The notes under the pieces: generated by a model
What the model was told of the DNA's origin: nothing
What the model saw: the letters and a program-made list of their open reading frames with translations, nothing else
Database searches by the model: none
Shown here: piece by piece, positions 54,122 through 63,796 of the stretch
How positions within the stretch are numbered: the stretch's first letter is position 1
How the letters are laid out: each line of letters starts with the position of its first letter
Translations under genes and position numbers: made by a program
DNA from: DAOMFB01 sp963721385
Lineage (GTDB): Bacteria > Acidobacteriota > Thermoanaerobaculia > UBA5066
Length of the DNA: 64,000 nucleotides
Reading direction: 5' to 3'
NCBI GenBank assembly: GCA_963721385.1
Contig: CAVRJB010000004.1
Location: forward strand, 62,001 to 126,000

Positions 54122-55599
54122 GGCTCTCCGAGCTGGCCTCCGCCCTGCCGCACCGCCGCGGCGGCCCTCCGGGTGACCCCGTCATCCTCACGGTGACCCA
54201 CGACTCGCGCCGCGTGACGCCCGGCGCGCTCTTCGCCGCCTTTCCCGGCCTCAAAGCCGACGGGCGGAGATTCCTTCCCGACGCCGTCGCGCGAGGCGCG
54301 ACGGCTGCGCTCGGTCAGCCGCCCGTACCGCTGAAGTTCGCGGTGCCGTACCTCGAAGTCGACAACCCGCGCCTCGCCGGGGGTCTCCTCGCCGCGCGCC
54401 TCGCGGGGAACCCGTCGGAACGCCTCTTCATGGTCGGCGTCACGGGGACGAGCGGCAAGACCACGACGACGGCCCTGATCGACCGGATCCTCGCAGCGAA
54501 GCACCCGAAGCGCGGGTTCTTCGGGACGCTCGGCTATCAGGGCGTCCCGGGAACCGAGGCGGCGTCCTCGCACACGACGCCGGAGGCGACCGACCTTCAG
54601 CCGATGCTGGCGGCGCTCGTGAGCGGCGGCGGGACCGCCGTGTCGATGGAGTGCTCGTCACACGCGATGTCGCTCGAGCGCGTCGCGGGCTGCGCGTTCG
54701 ACGCGGCGGTCTTTCTGAACCTCTCGCGGGAGCATCTCGACTTCCACGGCGACATGGAGCGCTACTTCGAGGCCAAGGCGCGGCTCTTCGCGCTCCTGAA
54801 GCCCTCGGGGAAAGCCGTCATCAACCTCGCGGACGCCTGGGGGCGGCGGCTCCTCTCGCTCGTGCCGGGGCCGGCCCGGTTCGCGTTCTCGCTCGAGGGG
54901 CACGCCGCTGCGGAAATTCGCGGGCGCGTCGTCCCGTCGGAGTCCGGCACCGTCCTCGAGGTGGTGATCGCCTCGACCGACGAGCGAATCGAGATCCGCT
55001 CGCCGCTCCTGGGAAAGCCGAACGCGGAAAACCTCCTCGCCGCAGCGGCCGCCGGCCTTGCGATCGGTTTCGCGCCCGCCGAGATCGTCCGCGCGCTCGG
55101 GGCGGCGGACCGGATTCCGGGCCGGCTCGAACCCGTCCCGAACGACCGGGGCCTCACGGTCCTCGTCGACTACGCGCACAAACCCGCGGCGCTCGAGGGC
55201 GTCCTCCGGACGGTCCGCGAGCTGGCGGCGGCGGCCGGCGGGCGCGTGATCGTCGTCTTCGGCTGCGGCGGCGACCGGGACCGCGGCAAGCGGCCCGAGA
55301 TGGGGCGAATCGCCGCCACGCTCGCCGACGAGGTGATCGTCACCTCGGACAACCCGCGAAGCGAAAAGCCCGAGGCGATTCTGCAGGAGATCAAGGTCGG
55401 AGTGCAGGCGGCGGGCCGCACCGCGACTTTCGTCGTCGACCGGCGCGAGGCGATCGCGGAGGCGTTCCGGCGGGCGCGGCCGAACGACGTCGTCCTGATC
55501 GCGGGCAAGGGGCACGAAACGGCCCAGATCTTCGCAGGGCACGAGGAGCCGTTCGACGACCGGCTCGTCGCGCGGGACCTGCTCGGAGCGCCGTCGTGA
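54118..55599 (+). CDS. murE: UDP-MurNAc-tripeptide synthetase MurE (meso-DAP type)
   Basis: A 493-residue ligase adding the third residue of the peptide stem. ATP loop GVTGTSGKTTTTALI (about 105-119), HTTPEATDLQ, and DNPRSEKPEAI, the DNPR motif that selects meso-diaminopimelate. The C-terminal domain has VDYAHKPAALEGVL and FGCGGDRDRGKRPEMG. The start is a GTG overlapping the ftsI stop. murF, which normally follows, is absent; mraY overlaps directly. Confidence 0.95.
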   Translation: MRLSELASALPHRRGGPPGDPVILTVTHDSRRVTPGALFAAFPGLKADGRRFLPDAVARGATAALGQPPVPLKFAVPYLEVDNPRLAGGLLAARLAGNPSERLFMVGVTGTSGKTTTTALIDRILAAKHPKRGFFGTLGYQGVPGTEAASSHTTPEATDLQPMLAALVSGGGTAVSMECSSHAMSLERVAGCAFDAAVFLNLSREHLDFHGDMERYFEAKARLFALLKPSGKAVINLADAWGRRLLSLVPGPARFAFSLEGHAAAEIRGRVVPSESGTVLEVVIASTDERIEIRSPLLGKPNAENLLAAAAAGLAIGFAPAEIVRALGAADRIPGRLEPVPNDRGLTVLVDYAHKPAALEGVLRTVRELAAAAGGRVIVVFGCGGDRDRGKRPEMGRIAATLADEVIVTSDNPRSEKPEAILQEIKVGVQAAGRTATFVVDRREAIAEAFRRARPNDVVLIAGKGHETAQIFAGHEEPFDDRLVARDLLGAPS

Positions 55600-56684
55600 T
55601 CCTCGCGCTTCTCCACTCGCTGGCGTCGAAGATCGCCGTCTTCAACGTCTTCCGGTACATCACGTTTCGGGCGGCGTGCGCGGCGCTGATGGCCCTCCTC
55701 CTCTCGATCTTCCTCGGGCCCGGGCTCATCCGGTGGCTCCGCGCCCGCCAGATCGGGCAGACGATCCGCGAGGAGGGGCCGCAGGCGCACCAGGCAAAGG
55801 CCGGGACGCCGACGATGGGGGGCGTCCTGATCAACGCGGCCGTCGCGGTTCCCACGCTCATCTTCGGGGATCTTTCGAGCCGCTACGTCTGGGTGGCGCT
55901 CCTCGCGACCCTCTTCGCGATGGCCATCGGCATCGGCGACGACTGGCGCAAGGTCTCCCGCCAGCACAACCGGGGCCTCTCCGGAAAGGAGAAGCTCGTT
56001 CTGCAGGCGCTCATCGGTCTCGCGGTCGGGGTGGCCTCGGTCACGCTCTTCTCCGGCCGGCCCGACCCGACGCACATCTCCTTCCCGTTTCTGAAAAACG
56101 TCCACCCCGACCTCGGCCTCGCCGGGTACGTTCTTTTCGCGGCCGTCGTCGTCGTCGGCTGCTCGAACGCCGTCAACCTGACGGACGGGCTCGACGGCCT
56201 CGCCATCGGCTCCACGCTCGTCGCGGCCGCGACCCTCGCGCTTCTCGCCTACATCGCGGGGAACGCCCGGGCCGCGAACTACCTCCTCGTTCCGTTCGTC
56301 CCCGGAACCGGCGAGCTGTCCGTCTTCCTCGCGTCGATCGTCGGCGCCTCCCTCGGATTCCTCTGGTTCAACGCCCACCCAGCCGAGGTCTTCATGGGCG
56401 ACACCGGCTCGCTCGCGCTCGGCGCAGCGCTCGGGACGGTCGCAATCCTCATCAAGCAGGAGGTTCTCCTCGTCTTCGTCGGCGGCCTTTTCGTCGTCGA
56501 GGCGATCTCCGTCATCCTTCAGGTGGCGTCCTTCAAGCTGACGGGCCGCCGCGTCTTCCGCATGGCGCCGCTCCACCACCACTTCGAGCTCATCGGCTGG
56601 GCCGAATCGAAAGTGATCATCCGGTTCTGGATCGTCGCGATCCTCTTCGCCCTCTTCTCCCTCTCGACGCTGAAGCTGCGATGA
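55596..56684 (+). CDS. mraY: Phospho-MurNAc-pentapeptide transferase MraY
   Basis: A 362-residue polytopic enzyme making lipid I from undecaprenyl phosphate. The signature aspartates are in IGIGDDWRK and NLTDGLDGLA, and the conserved MAPLHHHFELIGWAE loop lies near the end. About ten hydrophobic helices are visible. Start is a GTG overlapping murE (GTGA), and the stop overlaps murD (ATGA). Confidence 0.95.
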   Translation: MILALLHSLASKIAVFNVFRYITFRAACAALMALLLSIFLGPGLIRWLRARQIGQTIREEGPQAHQAKAGTPTMGGVLINAAVAVPTLIFGDLSSRYVWVALLATLFAMAIGIGDDWRKVSRQHNRGLSGKEKLVLQALIGLAVGVASVTLFSGRPDPTHISFPFLKNVHPDLGLAGYVLFAAVVVVGCSNAVNLTDGLDGLAIGSTLVAAATLALLAYIAGNARAANYLLVPFVPGTGELSVFLASIVGASLGFLWFNAHPAEVFMGDTGSLALGAALGTVAILIKQEVLLVFVGGLFVVEAISVILQVASFKLTGRRVFRMAPLHHHFELIGWAESKVIIRFWIVAILFALFSLSTLKLR

Positions 56685-58138
56685 GCCTGCCGCTCGGTAC
56701 CGACCTGCCCGAGATCCGCCGCGCCGCGGTGTTCGGACTCGCGCGCTCGGGGCGCGCCGCGGTGAGCGCGCTCCTCGAGCGGGGCGTCGAGGTCGTGGCG
56801 ACCGACGCGAAGACCGCCGAGCAGATGCCCGACCTCCCGATGCGTGACGGGCTGACCACCGTGCTCGGTGGCCACCCGGAGAGCCTCCTCGCCGGCGTCG
56901 ATATCGTCGTCGTCTCTCCGGGGATCCCGCTCCTCCTCCCGGTCTTCGACGCGGCGCGGGCCCGGGCGATCCCCGTCGTCTCCGAGGTCGAGCTCGCGTC
57001 GCGGCTTCTCGCCGGTGTCGTCATCGGAATCACCGGCACGAACGGAAAGTCCACGACGACGGCGCTCGCCGCGGCCCTCCTCAGGGCCGCGGGCCACGCC
57101 GCGATCGCGTGCGGGAACTACGGCACCCCGTGGATCTCGTTCGCGACGAGGGCGGGCGCGAACGGCAACGGCTCGGCCCCGAAGACCTGGGTCGTCGAGC
57201 TCTCGTCTTTCCAGCTCGAGGGCGTCCGGCGTTTCGCCCCCGACGTCGCCGTCCACCTGAATCTCACCCCCGACCACCTCGACCGCTACCGCTCGATGGA
57301 CGACTACGGGGCCGCGAAGGCCCGGATCTTCGAGAACCAGCGGGAGGCGCAGGTCGCCGTCCTCAACGCCGACGACGCGCTCGTCGCGAGAATCAGCCCG
57401 CGCGCGCGGCGCTTCGAGTTCTCGCGCGTGACGCAGCCCGCGCTCGGGGCGTGGCTCAAGGACGACGTCTTCGTCGCCGACGTGAGCGGCAAGGGGCCGC
57501 GCGTGATCGCGAAGCGCGGGGACCTCGCCCTGCCGGGCGCGCACAATGTCGAGAACGCCCTCGCCGCCCTCACGGCGACGCTGCCGCTCGGCGTGACGCA
57601 AGAGGCGGCGGTCGAGGCGTTCCGTTCGTTCCGGGGCCTGCCGCATCGGACGGCGCTCGTCAGGGTGCGCGCCGGCGTCTCCTTCTACAACGACTCGAAG
57701 GGGACGAATGTCGACGCGACGCTGAAGAGCCTCGAGGGCTTCCCGGACGGGTCGGTTCACGTGATCCTCGGCGGCAAGGAGAAGGGGGACGACTTCAGCC
57801 GCCTCCGGCCGCTCGTCGCCCAGAAGGCGCGCCGGGTCCTCCTCGTCGGCGCCGCCGGCCCCTCGATCGGCCGGGCGCTCGGCACTCTCGTTGGCGTCGA
57901 GGTCGTGTCGTGCGGGACGCTCGAACGGGCCGTCGAAGAATCGGCGGCGGCGGCGAGGTCCGGCGACGTCGTCCTCCTCTCGCCGGCCTGTGCCTCGTTC
58001 GACCAGTTCCGGAATTTCGAGCACCGCGGCGAGGTCTTCGAAGCGCTCGTGAAAGCACTGCCCGAACAGCCCGCGTCGGCCCCGGCGCGCGGAGGAGGTT
58101 CGGGGGAACCCGGCGACCGGGTTCCCCTGAGGCACTGA
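56681..58138 (+). CDS. murD: UDP-MurNAc-L-Ala:D-Glu ligase MurD
   Basis: A 485-residue ligase with the nucleotide-sugar binding N-domain (AAVFGLARSGRAAVSAL). The ATP loop is GITGTNGKSTTTALAA, followed by ELSSFQLEGV and NLTPDHLDRY. The C-domain has FYNDSKGTNVDATLKSLEGF and LLSPACASFDQFRNFEHRG. It carries a short Pro/Gly-rich tail of about 20 residues beyond the usual end. It overlaps mraY (ATGA) and shares one base with the ftsW start (TGATG). Confidence 0.95.
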   Translation: MSLPLGTDLPEIRRAAVFGLARSGRAAVSALLERGVEVVATDAKTAEQMPDLPMRDGLTTVLGGHPESLLAGVDIVVVSPGIPLLLPVFDAARARAIPVVSEVELASRLLAGVVIGITGTNGKSTTTALAAALLRAAGHAAIACGNYGTPWISFATRAGANGNGSAPKTWVVELSSFQLEGVRRFAPDVAVHLNLTPDHLDRYRSMDDYGAAKARIFENQREAQVAVLNADDALVARISPRARRFEFSRVTQPALGAWLKDDVFVADVSGKGPRVIAKRGDLALPGAHNVENALAALTATLPLGVTQEAAVEAFRSFRGLPHRTALVRVRAGVSFYNDSKGTNVDATLKSLEGFPDGSVHVILGGKEKGDDFSRLRPLVAQKARRVLLVGAAGPSIGRALGTLVGVEVVSCGTLERAVEESAAAARSGDVVLLSPACASFDQFRNFEHRGEVFEALVKALPEQPASAPARGGGSGEPGDRVPLRH

Positions 58139-59241
58139 TGGCGCTCAAGCTCGCCTCCGACCGGGTCCTCTTCGTGGCGGTCGTCCTGCTCGTGGCGACG
58201 GGCCTCCTGATGATCTACAGCGCGTCGGCGATGCAAATCTATCTGCGGGTGGCCGGGGCGCCCACCTTTCCGTACTTTTTCCTCGTCAAGCAGTCCATCG
58301 CCGTCGTCCTCGGCCTCGGCCTCGCGTTCCTCGCCCTCCTCATCGACTATCGGAGGCTCAACAACCCGACCGTCATCGGCGCCGGGCTCGCCGTCCTCGT
58401 CGTGGGGCTCGTGGCGGTCCTCTTCCGCGCCCCGATCAACGGGACGCGCCGCTGGTTCGACCTCGGCGTCCTGTCGGTCCAGCCTTCGGAGATCGCGAAG
58501 GTCGGGCTCGTCGTCGCCCTCGCAGCCCTCCTCTCGCGCCGCGACGGAGAGATCGAGAATCCGACCCGGACGCTCCTCCCGGTCGCAGGGCTCCTCGTCC
58601 TCCTGTCCGGGCTCGTCCTTCTCCAGCCCGACTTCGGCACCGCGATGACCTACTTCGCGATCGCCGCGGCGATGCTCTTCTTCGCGGGCCTCCGTTTCCG
58701 CTGGTTCCTCGGGGCGGCGCTCCTCCTGATCCCGACGCTCTCCGTCTACGTTCTCTCGGCGAGCTATCGAAAGGACCGGATCGTCGCCTTCCTCCACCCG
58801 GAGGCGGACCCGCTCGGAAAGGGCTTCCAGTCGCTCCAGTCGCTCATCGCCATCGGGACGGGCGGCCTCACGGGCCTCGGCCTCGGCGAAGGGAAGCAGA
58901 AGCTCTTCTTCCTGCCGTACCCTTACACCGACTTCATCTTCGCGATCGTCGGCGAGGAGCTGGGCCTCGTCGGCTGCGTCTTCGTCCTCGCCCTCTTCGG
59001 CCTCGTCTTCGCGCGCGGCATCCGTGCCGCGGTCGGCGCGCCGGACCTCTTCGGCCGCCTGCTCGGCGTCGGGCTCGCCGTGATGATCGTCTCGCAGGCG
59101 CTCGTCAACATCTCCGTCGTCCTCGCCCTCCTTCCCACGAAGGGAATCCCGCTGCCGTTCCTCTCGTACGGAGGCTCCGCCCTCTGGACGAATCTCCTGG
59201 CGGTCGGGATCCTCCTCAACCTCTCGCAGCACGCGTCATGA
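58138..59241 (+). CDS. ftsW: Peptidoglycan polymerase FtsW (SEDS family)
   Basis: A 367-residue polytopic glycosyltransferase working with FtsI at the septum. SEDS signatures are the FRAPINGTRRWFDLGVLSVQPSEIAK stretch, LLQPDFGTAM, the ASYRKDRIVAFLHPEADPLGKGFQ loop and the TKGIPLPFLSYGGSAL near the end. About ten helices are present. It overlaps murG (ATGA). Confidence 0.95.
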   Translation: MALKLASDRVLFVAVVLLVATGLLMIYSASAMQIYLRVAGAPTFPYFFLVKQSIAVVLGLGLAFLALLIDYRRLNNPTVIGAGLAVLVVGLVAVLFRAPINGTRRWFDLGVLSVQPSEIAKVGLVVALAALLSRRDGEIENPTRTLLPVAGLLVLLSGLVLLQPDFGTAMTYFAIAAAMLFFAGLRFRWFLGAALLLIPTLSVYVLSASYRKDRIVAFLHPEADPLGKGFQSLQSLIAIGTGGLTGLGLGEGKQKLFFLPYPYTDFIFAIVGEELGLVGCVFVLALFGLVFARGIRAAVGAPDLFGRLLGVGLAVMIVSQALVNISVVLALLPTKGIPLPFLSYGGSALWTNLLAVGILLNLSQHAS

Positions 59242-60341
59242 CGAAAACCGGAGGATTCCTGATCGCGGGCGGGGGAACGGGCGGGCACGTTTTCCCGGCG
59301 CTCGCGCTCGCTCACGAGCTGAAACGCCGCCGGCCGGACGCGGCGATCGTCTTCGTCGGGACCCGGAATGGCCTCGAGGCGGAGCTCGTCCCGCGCGCGG
59401 GCTGGCCTCTCGAGTTCGTTCGCGCGAAGGGGATCGTCGGCAAGGGGCTCGCCGCACGGCTCAGCGGCCTTGCGGCGCTGCCGCTCGCGTTCGCCGACTC
59501 GATGCGTCTCCTCTCGAGGCACGCTCCGAGCGCGGTCGTCGGCGTCGGCGGATACGCGTCGGGGCCGGTCGTGGCGACGGCGTGGGTGCGCCGGGTTCCG
59601 ACCGTCATCCACGAATCGAACGCGGTGCCGGGGCTGACGAACAGGATCCTCTCGCGGATCGCCACGCGCGTGGCGGCAGGGACGCCTGCGGCCGCGGCGG
59701 CGTTGCCGGGAGCTGTCGTGACGGGAAACCCCGTTCGCGATGCCTTCTTCGGGATCCCGTCGCTCGTGACGCGGCCGAAGGAGCGCCGACTCCGCGTCCT
59801 CGTGGTCGGCGGAAGCCAGGGGGCCCAGATTCTGAACCGGGTCCTTCCCGAGGCGCTCGCCAGGGTCGTGGCGCGCGGCTTCCCGTTCGACGTCCTTCAT
59901 CAGGCGGGGAAAGGGCGCGCAGCGGCCGCCACCGAGGCGTACCGTGCGAACGGCCTCGGCCCGGACCGGGCCTCGGTGACGGAGTTCCTCGAGGACATGC
60001 CGGCCGCGTTCGCGGCGGCCGACCTCATCGTCTCTCGCTCGGGCGCGATGACCGCGGCGGAGGTCGCCGCGGCGGGCCGCCCGGCTCTCTTCGTGCCGTT
60101 CGCCGCGGCGACGCACGGCCACCAGGAGGCGAACGCGCTGGCGCTCGAGGCCGCAGGCGCGGCGATCGTCGTCATCGAGGCGGAGGCGGCCCCGGCCCGC
60201 CTTGCCGACGAGGTAGGCGCGCTCCTCTCCGATCCGGTCCGCCTCCTCGCGATGGGCGCGGCGGCGCGGAGGGCGGCGACCCCCGGCGCGGCCGAGAAGC
60301 TGGCCGACGTGGTCCTGAGCGCCGCGCGGAGGGCCGCATGA
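59238..60341 (+). CDS. murG: UDP-GlcNAc:lipid I transferase MurG
   Basis: A 367-residue GT28 enzyme making lipid II. The N-terminal glycine loop is IAGGGTGGHVFPALALA, followed by VGVGGYASGPVVATAW and IHESNAVPGLTNRIL. The donor domain has VVGGSQGAQILNRVLPE, VTEFLEDMPAAFAAADLIVSRSGAMTAAEVAA and a HQEANALALE segment. It overlaps ftsW and murC by four bases each. Confidence 0.96.
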   Translation: MTKTGGFLIAGGGTGGHVFPALALAHELKRRRPDAAIVFVGTRNGLEAELVPRAGWPLEFVRAKGIVGKGLAARLSGLAALPLAFADSMRLLSRHAPSAVVGVGGYASGPVVATAWVRRVPTVIHESNAVPGLTNRILSRIATRVAAGTPAAAAALPGAVVTGNPVRDAFFGIPSLVTRPKERRLRVLVVGGSQGAQILNRVLPEALARVVARGFPFDVLHQAGKGRAAAATEAYRANGLGPDRASVTEFLEDMPAAFAAADLIVSRSGAMTAAEVAAAGRPALFVPFAAATHGHQEANALALEAAGAAIVVIEAEAAPARLADEVGALLSDPVRLLAMGAAARRAATPGAAEKLADVVLSAARRAA

Positions 60342-61714
60342 ACTTCCTCCGCGTGAAGCAGATCCACTTCGTCGGCATCGGCGGCATCGGCATGTCGGGA
60401 CTCGCCGAGCTGCTGAAAACCGTGGGTCTCCGCGTGACCGGCTCCGACGCGAAAGAGACCGACGTGACGCAGCGGCTCGTCGCGCTCGGCATCCCGATCT
60501 TCTCCGGGCACCGGTCCGACCAGGTCGCCGGGGCGGACGTCGTCGTCTACTCCTCCGCGGTGAGCGAAGACAACCCCGAGGTCGCTGCGGCGCGCACCAC
60601 CGGGGTTCCCGTCATCAAACGGGCCGAGATGCTGGCCGAGGTCATGCGCTTCAAGCGGGGCATCGCGATCGGCGGGACGCACGGAAAGACAACGACGACA
60701 TCGATGACGGGTTCGGTTCTTCTCGCGGCCGGCTTCGACCCGACGATCATCGTCGGCGGCCGGATGCGCGACGTGGGAAACGCGCGGCTCGGCCGGGGGG
60801 AGTGGTGCGTCGCCGAGGCCGACGAATACGACCGCTCCTTCCTCGAGCTGCGGCCGATCCTCGCCGTCGTCACGAACGTCGACCTCGAGCACCTCGACAC
60901 CTACCGGGACCTCGCCGACCTGAAGGAGACCTTCACCCGCTTCGCGCGGAGCGTCCCGTTCTTCGGCGCGGCGCTCCTCGGCCTCGACGACCCGAACGTC
61001 CAGGAGATCCGACCGCTCGTCGGCCGCCGCGTCGTCACCTACGGTCTGACGCCGCAAGCCGACGTGACGGCGCGGGACCTCGCGCTCGAGCGGACGAGCT
61101 CGCGCTTCTGGGCGGTGGCGGACGGGACGGTCCTGGGCCCCGTGACGCTCCCGCTGCCGGGCCTGCACAACGTGAAGAACGCGCTCGCGGCGCTCGCCGT
61201 CGCGCGCGAGCTGGAGGTCCCGTTCCTCGTCTCGGCCCGCGCGCTCTCCGAGTTCCGCGGCGTCATCCGGCGTTTCGAGAAGAAGGGCGAACGGAACGGC
61301 GTCCTCCTCTACGACGACTACGCGCACCACCCGACCGAGGTGGCAGCGACGCTCTCGGCCGCACGGCAGGCCTACCCGGAGCGCCGGATCGTCGTTCTGT
61401 TCCAGCCGCACCTCTACTCGCGGACGCGCGACTTCGCCGCCTCATTCGGCGCTGCGTTCCTCGCGGCCGACGTTCTCCTCGTGGCGCCGGTCTACGGCTC
61501 GCGCGAGGCGCCGATCGAGGGGGTCACGGGCGCGCTCGTGGCCGATGCGGCCACGTCGCGGGGGCACCGGCACTCCCGGTTCCTGAAGAGACGCGACGAG
61601 CTCGTGCCGGCTCTCGAGGAGACGCTCTGCGACGGGGATCTTCTCGTCACGATGGGAGCCGGGGACATCCTCCACGTTGGCGAGGAGTGGCTGAAGAAGG
61701 GAGAGGGCGCGTGA
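60338..61714 (+). CDS. murC: UDP-MurNAc:L-alanine ligase MurC
   Basis: A 458-residue ligase that adds the first stem residue. HFVGIGGIGMSGLAELL is the UDP-sugar domain. The ATP loop is GGTHGKTTTTSM, then AEADEYDRSFLELRP and NVDLEHLDTY. The C-domain has YDDYAHHPTEVAATL, FQPHLYSRT and MGAGDI. It overlaps murG (ATGA) and ftsQ (GTGA). The usual next genes murB and ddl are not here. Confidence 0.96.
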   Translation: MNFLRVKQIHFVGIGGIGMSGLAELLKTVGLRVTGSDAKETDVTQRLVALGIPIFSGHRSDQVAGADVVVYSSAVSEDNPEVAAARTTGVPVIKRAEMLAEVMRFKRGIAIGGTHGKTTTTSMTGSVLLAAGFDPTIIVGGRMRDVGNARLGRGEWCVAEADEYDRSFLELRPILAVVTNVDLEHLDTYRDLADLKETFTRFARSVPFFGAALLGLDDPNVQEIRPLVGRRVVTYGLTPQADVTARDLALERTSSRFWAVADGTVLGPVTLPLPGLHNVKNALAALAVARELEVPFLVSARALSEFRGVIRRFEKKGERNGVLLYDDYAHHPTEVAATLSAARQAYPERRIVVLFQPHLYSRTRDFAASFGAAFLAADVLLVAPVYGSREAPIEGVTGALVADAATSRGHRHSRFLKRRDELVPALEETLCDGDLLVTMGAGDILHVGEEWLKKGEGA

Positions 61715-62517
61715 GCAGCTTCTACCGCCCGCCCGCCTCGCGGGTCGTCCGCCCCATGCGGCGCCGGGCCGGCCGGCGCGCGCTTCTCCCGGGCCTCGTC
61801 GTCCTGACGCTCGCGGTCGCCACGCTCCTTGGGGTCCTCGTCCTGAAGCACCACACGCGCTTCGCCGTGACGCGAGTCGTGCTGCAGGGGGTGCCAGAGG
61901 CTCGCCGGAGCGAGGCCGAAGAGCTGACCGACGGTTTCCTCGGGCAGCCGCTCCTCTTCGTGAACCTCGATGCGGCCGTGGCCGAGCTCGCGCGGCGCCC
62001 GTGGGTGGAGTCGGCTGCGGCGCGGCGCCTCGTCCCGGGGACGCTCGTCGTCTCCGTCGTCTCGCGGCCGGCGGTGGCCCTCGCGCGGCGCGCGGACGGC
62101 CTCTGGACCGTCGACCGGAACGGCAACGCGCTCGGACCCTACGCCGGACGCGCGGTCTCCGCGGACGACGACTTCGTGATCCTCGAGGGGGACGACGAGC
62201 GCATTCGCGCCGCGGCCGCGTTTCTCGGCGCCCTGCGGGCCGAGGACCCGCCGCTCGTCGCGCGTCTCTCCGACGTCGCCCTCACCGACCGCGGCCTGCT
62301 CGTCACCGACCGGGTCGCGCGTGTCCGCCTCCTCTTCGCGTGCGACGCGGGCGAACCGGGCCGGATCGCGGCGGCCGCCGCGTCGTGGCGGGCCGCCCTC
62401 GCGCTTCTCCCGCAGCTGTCACGTCTTTCCCTCGCCTCGAGCGAGGCCGACCTGCGATTCGACGGCCGCATCGTCCTGAAGGCGCCCCCGGAGACCGCGG
62501 GGCGCGGGAAGACCTGA
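61711..62517 (+). CDS. ftsQ: Cell division protein FtsQ
   Basis: A 268-residue bitopic protein. The basic cytoplasmic tail (RRRAGRRA) precedes one helix (about 28-46). A POTRA domain (FAVTRVVLQGVPEARRSEAEEL with LFVNLDAAVAELARRPWVESA) and the FtsQ-type beta domain (VVSRPAVALARRADGLWTVDRNGNAL) follow. The family is divergent; identity is supported by its position between murC and ftsA. The start is a GTG overlapping murC. Confidence 0.9.
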   Translation: MSSFYRPPASRVVRPMRRRAGRRALLPGLVVLTLAVATLLGVLVLKHHTRFAVTRVVLQGVPEARRSEAEELTDGFLGQPLLFVNLDAAVAELARRPWVESAAARRLVPGTLVVSVVSRPAVALARRADGLWTVDRNGNALGPYAGRAVSADDDFVILEGDDERIRAAAAFLGALRAEDPPLVARLSDVALTDRGLLVTDRVARVRLLFACDAGEPGRIAAAAASWRAALALLPQLSRLSLASSEADLRFDGRIVLKAPPETAGRGKT

Positions 62518-62529
62518 GGATTATCTTTC

Positions 62530-63777
62530 ATGCCGAAGAACGCACCGTATCTCGTGAGCCTCGACATCGGATCCGCAAAGGTCTGCGCGCTGATCGCGGA
62601 GCCCCAGCCGGGCGGACGGGTCGACATCCTCGGGAAGGGGACCGCCGCCCACAAGGGGGCGCGCAAGGGCGCCATCATCGACGTCCCCGCGACGGTCGAT
62701 GCGATCAAGCGCGCGACCGAGGAGGCCGAGATCATGGCCGGGGCCCAGATCGAGCGGGCCGTCGTGGGCGTCGCCGGGCCGTCGGTCAAGTCGTTCAACA
62801 GCCGGCAGGTCGTCGCCGTCACGGCGAAGAACCGGGAGATCTCGCGCGACGACATCCAGCGCTCGCTCGACGCGGCGCGCTCGGTCCCCATTCCGACGGA
62901 ATTCGAAGTCCTCCACGTCCTGCCGCGCGAGTTCGTGGTGGACGGCCAGGAGGGGGTCGCCGACCCGCTCGGCATGGTCGGGAGCCGGCTGGAGGCCGAC
63001 GTTCACGTCGTGACGATTCCGACGGCGACCGTGCAGAACCTGCTGAACTGCGTCAATCGCGCGGGCGTCGAGGTGATCGAGATGATCCTCGAGCCGCTCG
63101 CGGCGAGCGAGGCGGTCCTGACGCCCGACGAGAGGGAGCTGGGCGTCGTCCTCGCCGACATCGGAGGCGGGACGACCGAGGTCGCCGTCTGGCGCGGCGG
63201 TTCCCTCGCCCACACGTCGGTCCTCCCGGTCGGCGGCGACCATTTCACGAACGACCTCGCCGTCGTCCTGAAGACGCCGGTCCCTGACGCGGAGCGGCTC
63301 AAGCGAAAGCACGGCTCGGCCCTCGCCGCGCTCGTCTCCGGGGACGAGTCGGTCGACGTCCCGCTCACGGGCGGGCGCGGCGTCCACCCCGTCCGCCGCC
63401 GGGAGATTGCCGAGATTCTCCAGCCGCGAGCCGAGGAGCTGCTGCAGCTCCTCTGGGAGGACGCGGCCCGCGAGGTGCCTGCCAGCGAGCTCCGCGCCGG
63501 GCTCGTCCTGACAGGGGGTGGCGCGGACCTCGACGGAATGCTGGAGGTGGCCGAGCAGGTGCTCGGCGTTGCCGTCCGGCGCGGCCTCCCGCAGAACGTC
63601 GGGGGGCTCAAGGACATCGTCTCCGCGCCCGAGTGGGCGTGCAGCGTCGGCCTCCTGATGTACGGCCGCTCCGCGGCCTCGGCGCCTTCGCGGCGTTCGA
63701 AGGCCGGCGCCTCGGGTCTCTTCGAGAAAGTTCGCGCGTCGCTGAAGAATCTGTTTCCCTCGTCCGCCAGCCTGTGA
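62530..63777 (+). CDS. ftsA: Cell division protein FtsA
   Basis: A 415-residue actin-fold ATPase tethering FtsZ to the membrane. The phosphate-1 loop is VSLDIGSAKVCALI, the phosphate-2 loop is VVLADIGGGTTEVAVW, and the adenosine motif is LVLTGGGADLDGM. The C-terminal LFEKVRASLKNLF is the amphipathic membrane-targeting helix. The ATG at 62530 is 12 bases after ftsQ, and ftsZ starts 19 bases after its stop. Confidence 0.95.
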   Translation: MPKNAPYLVSLDIGSAKVCALIAEPQPGGRVDILGKGTAAHKGARKGAIIDVPATVDAIKRATEEAEIMAGAQIERAVVGVAGPSVKSFNSRQVVAVTAKNREISRDDIQRSLDAARSVPIPTEFEVLHVLPREFVVDGQEGVADPLGMVGSRLEADVHVVTIPTATVQNLLNCVNRAGVEVIEMILEPLAASEAVLTPDERELGVVLADIGGGTTEVAVWRGGSLAHTSVLPVGGDHFTNDLAVVLKTPVPDAERLKRKHGSALAALVSGDESVDVPLTGGRGVHPVRRREIAEILQPRAEELLQLLWEDAAREVPASELRAGLVLTGGGADLDGMLEVAEQVLGVAVRRGLPQNVGGLKDIVSAPEWACSVGLLMYGRSAASAPSRRSKAGASGLFEKVRASLKNLFPSSASL

Positions 63778-63796
63778 TATCGATGGAGGAAAGGAC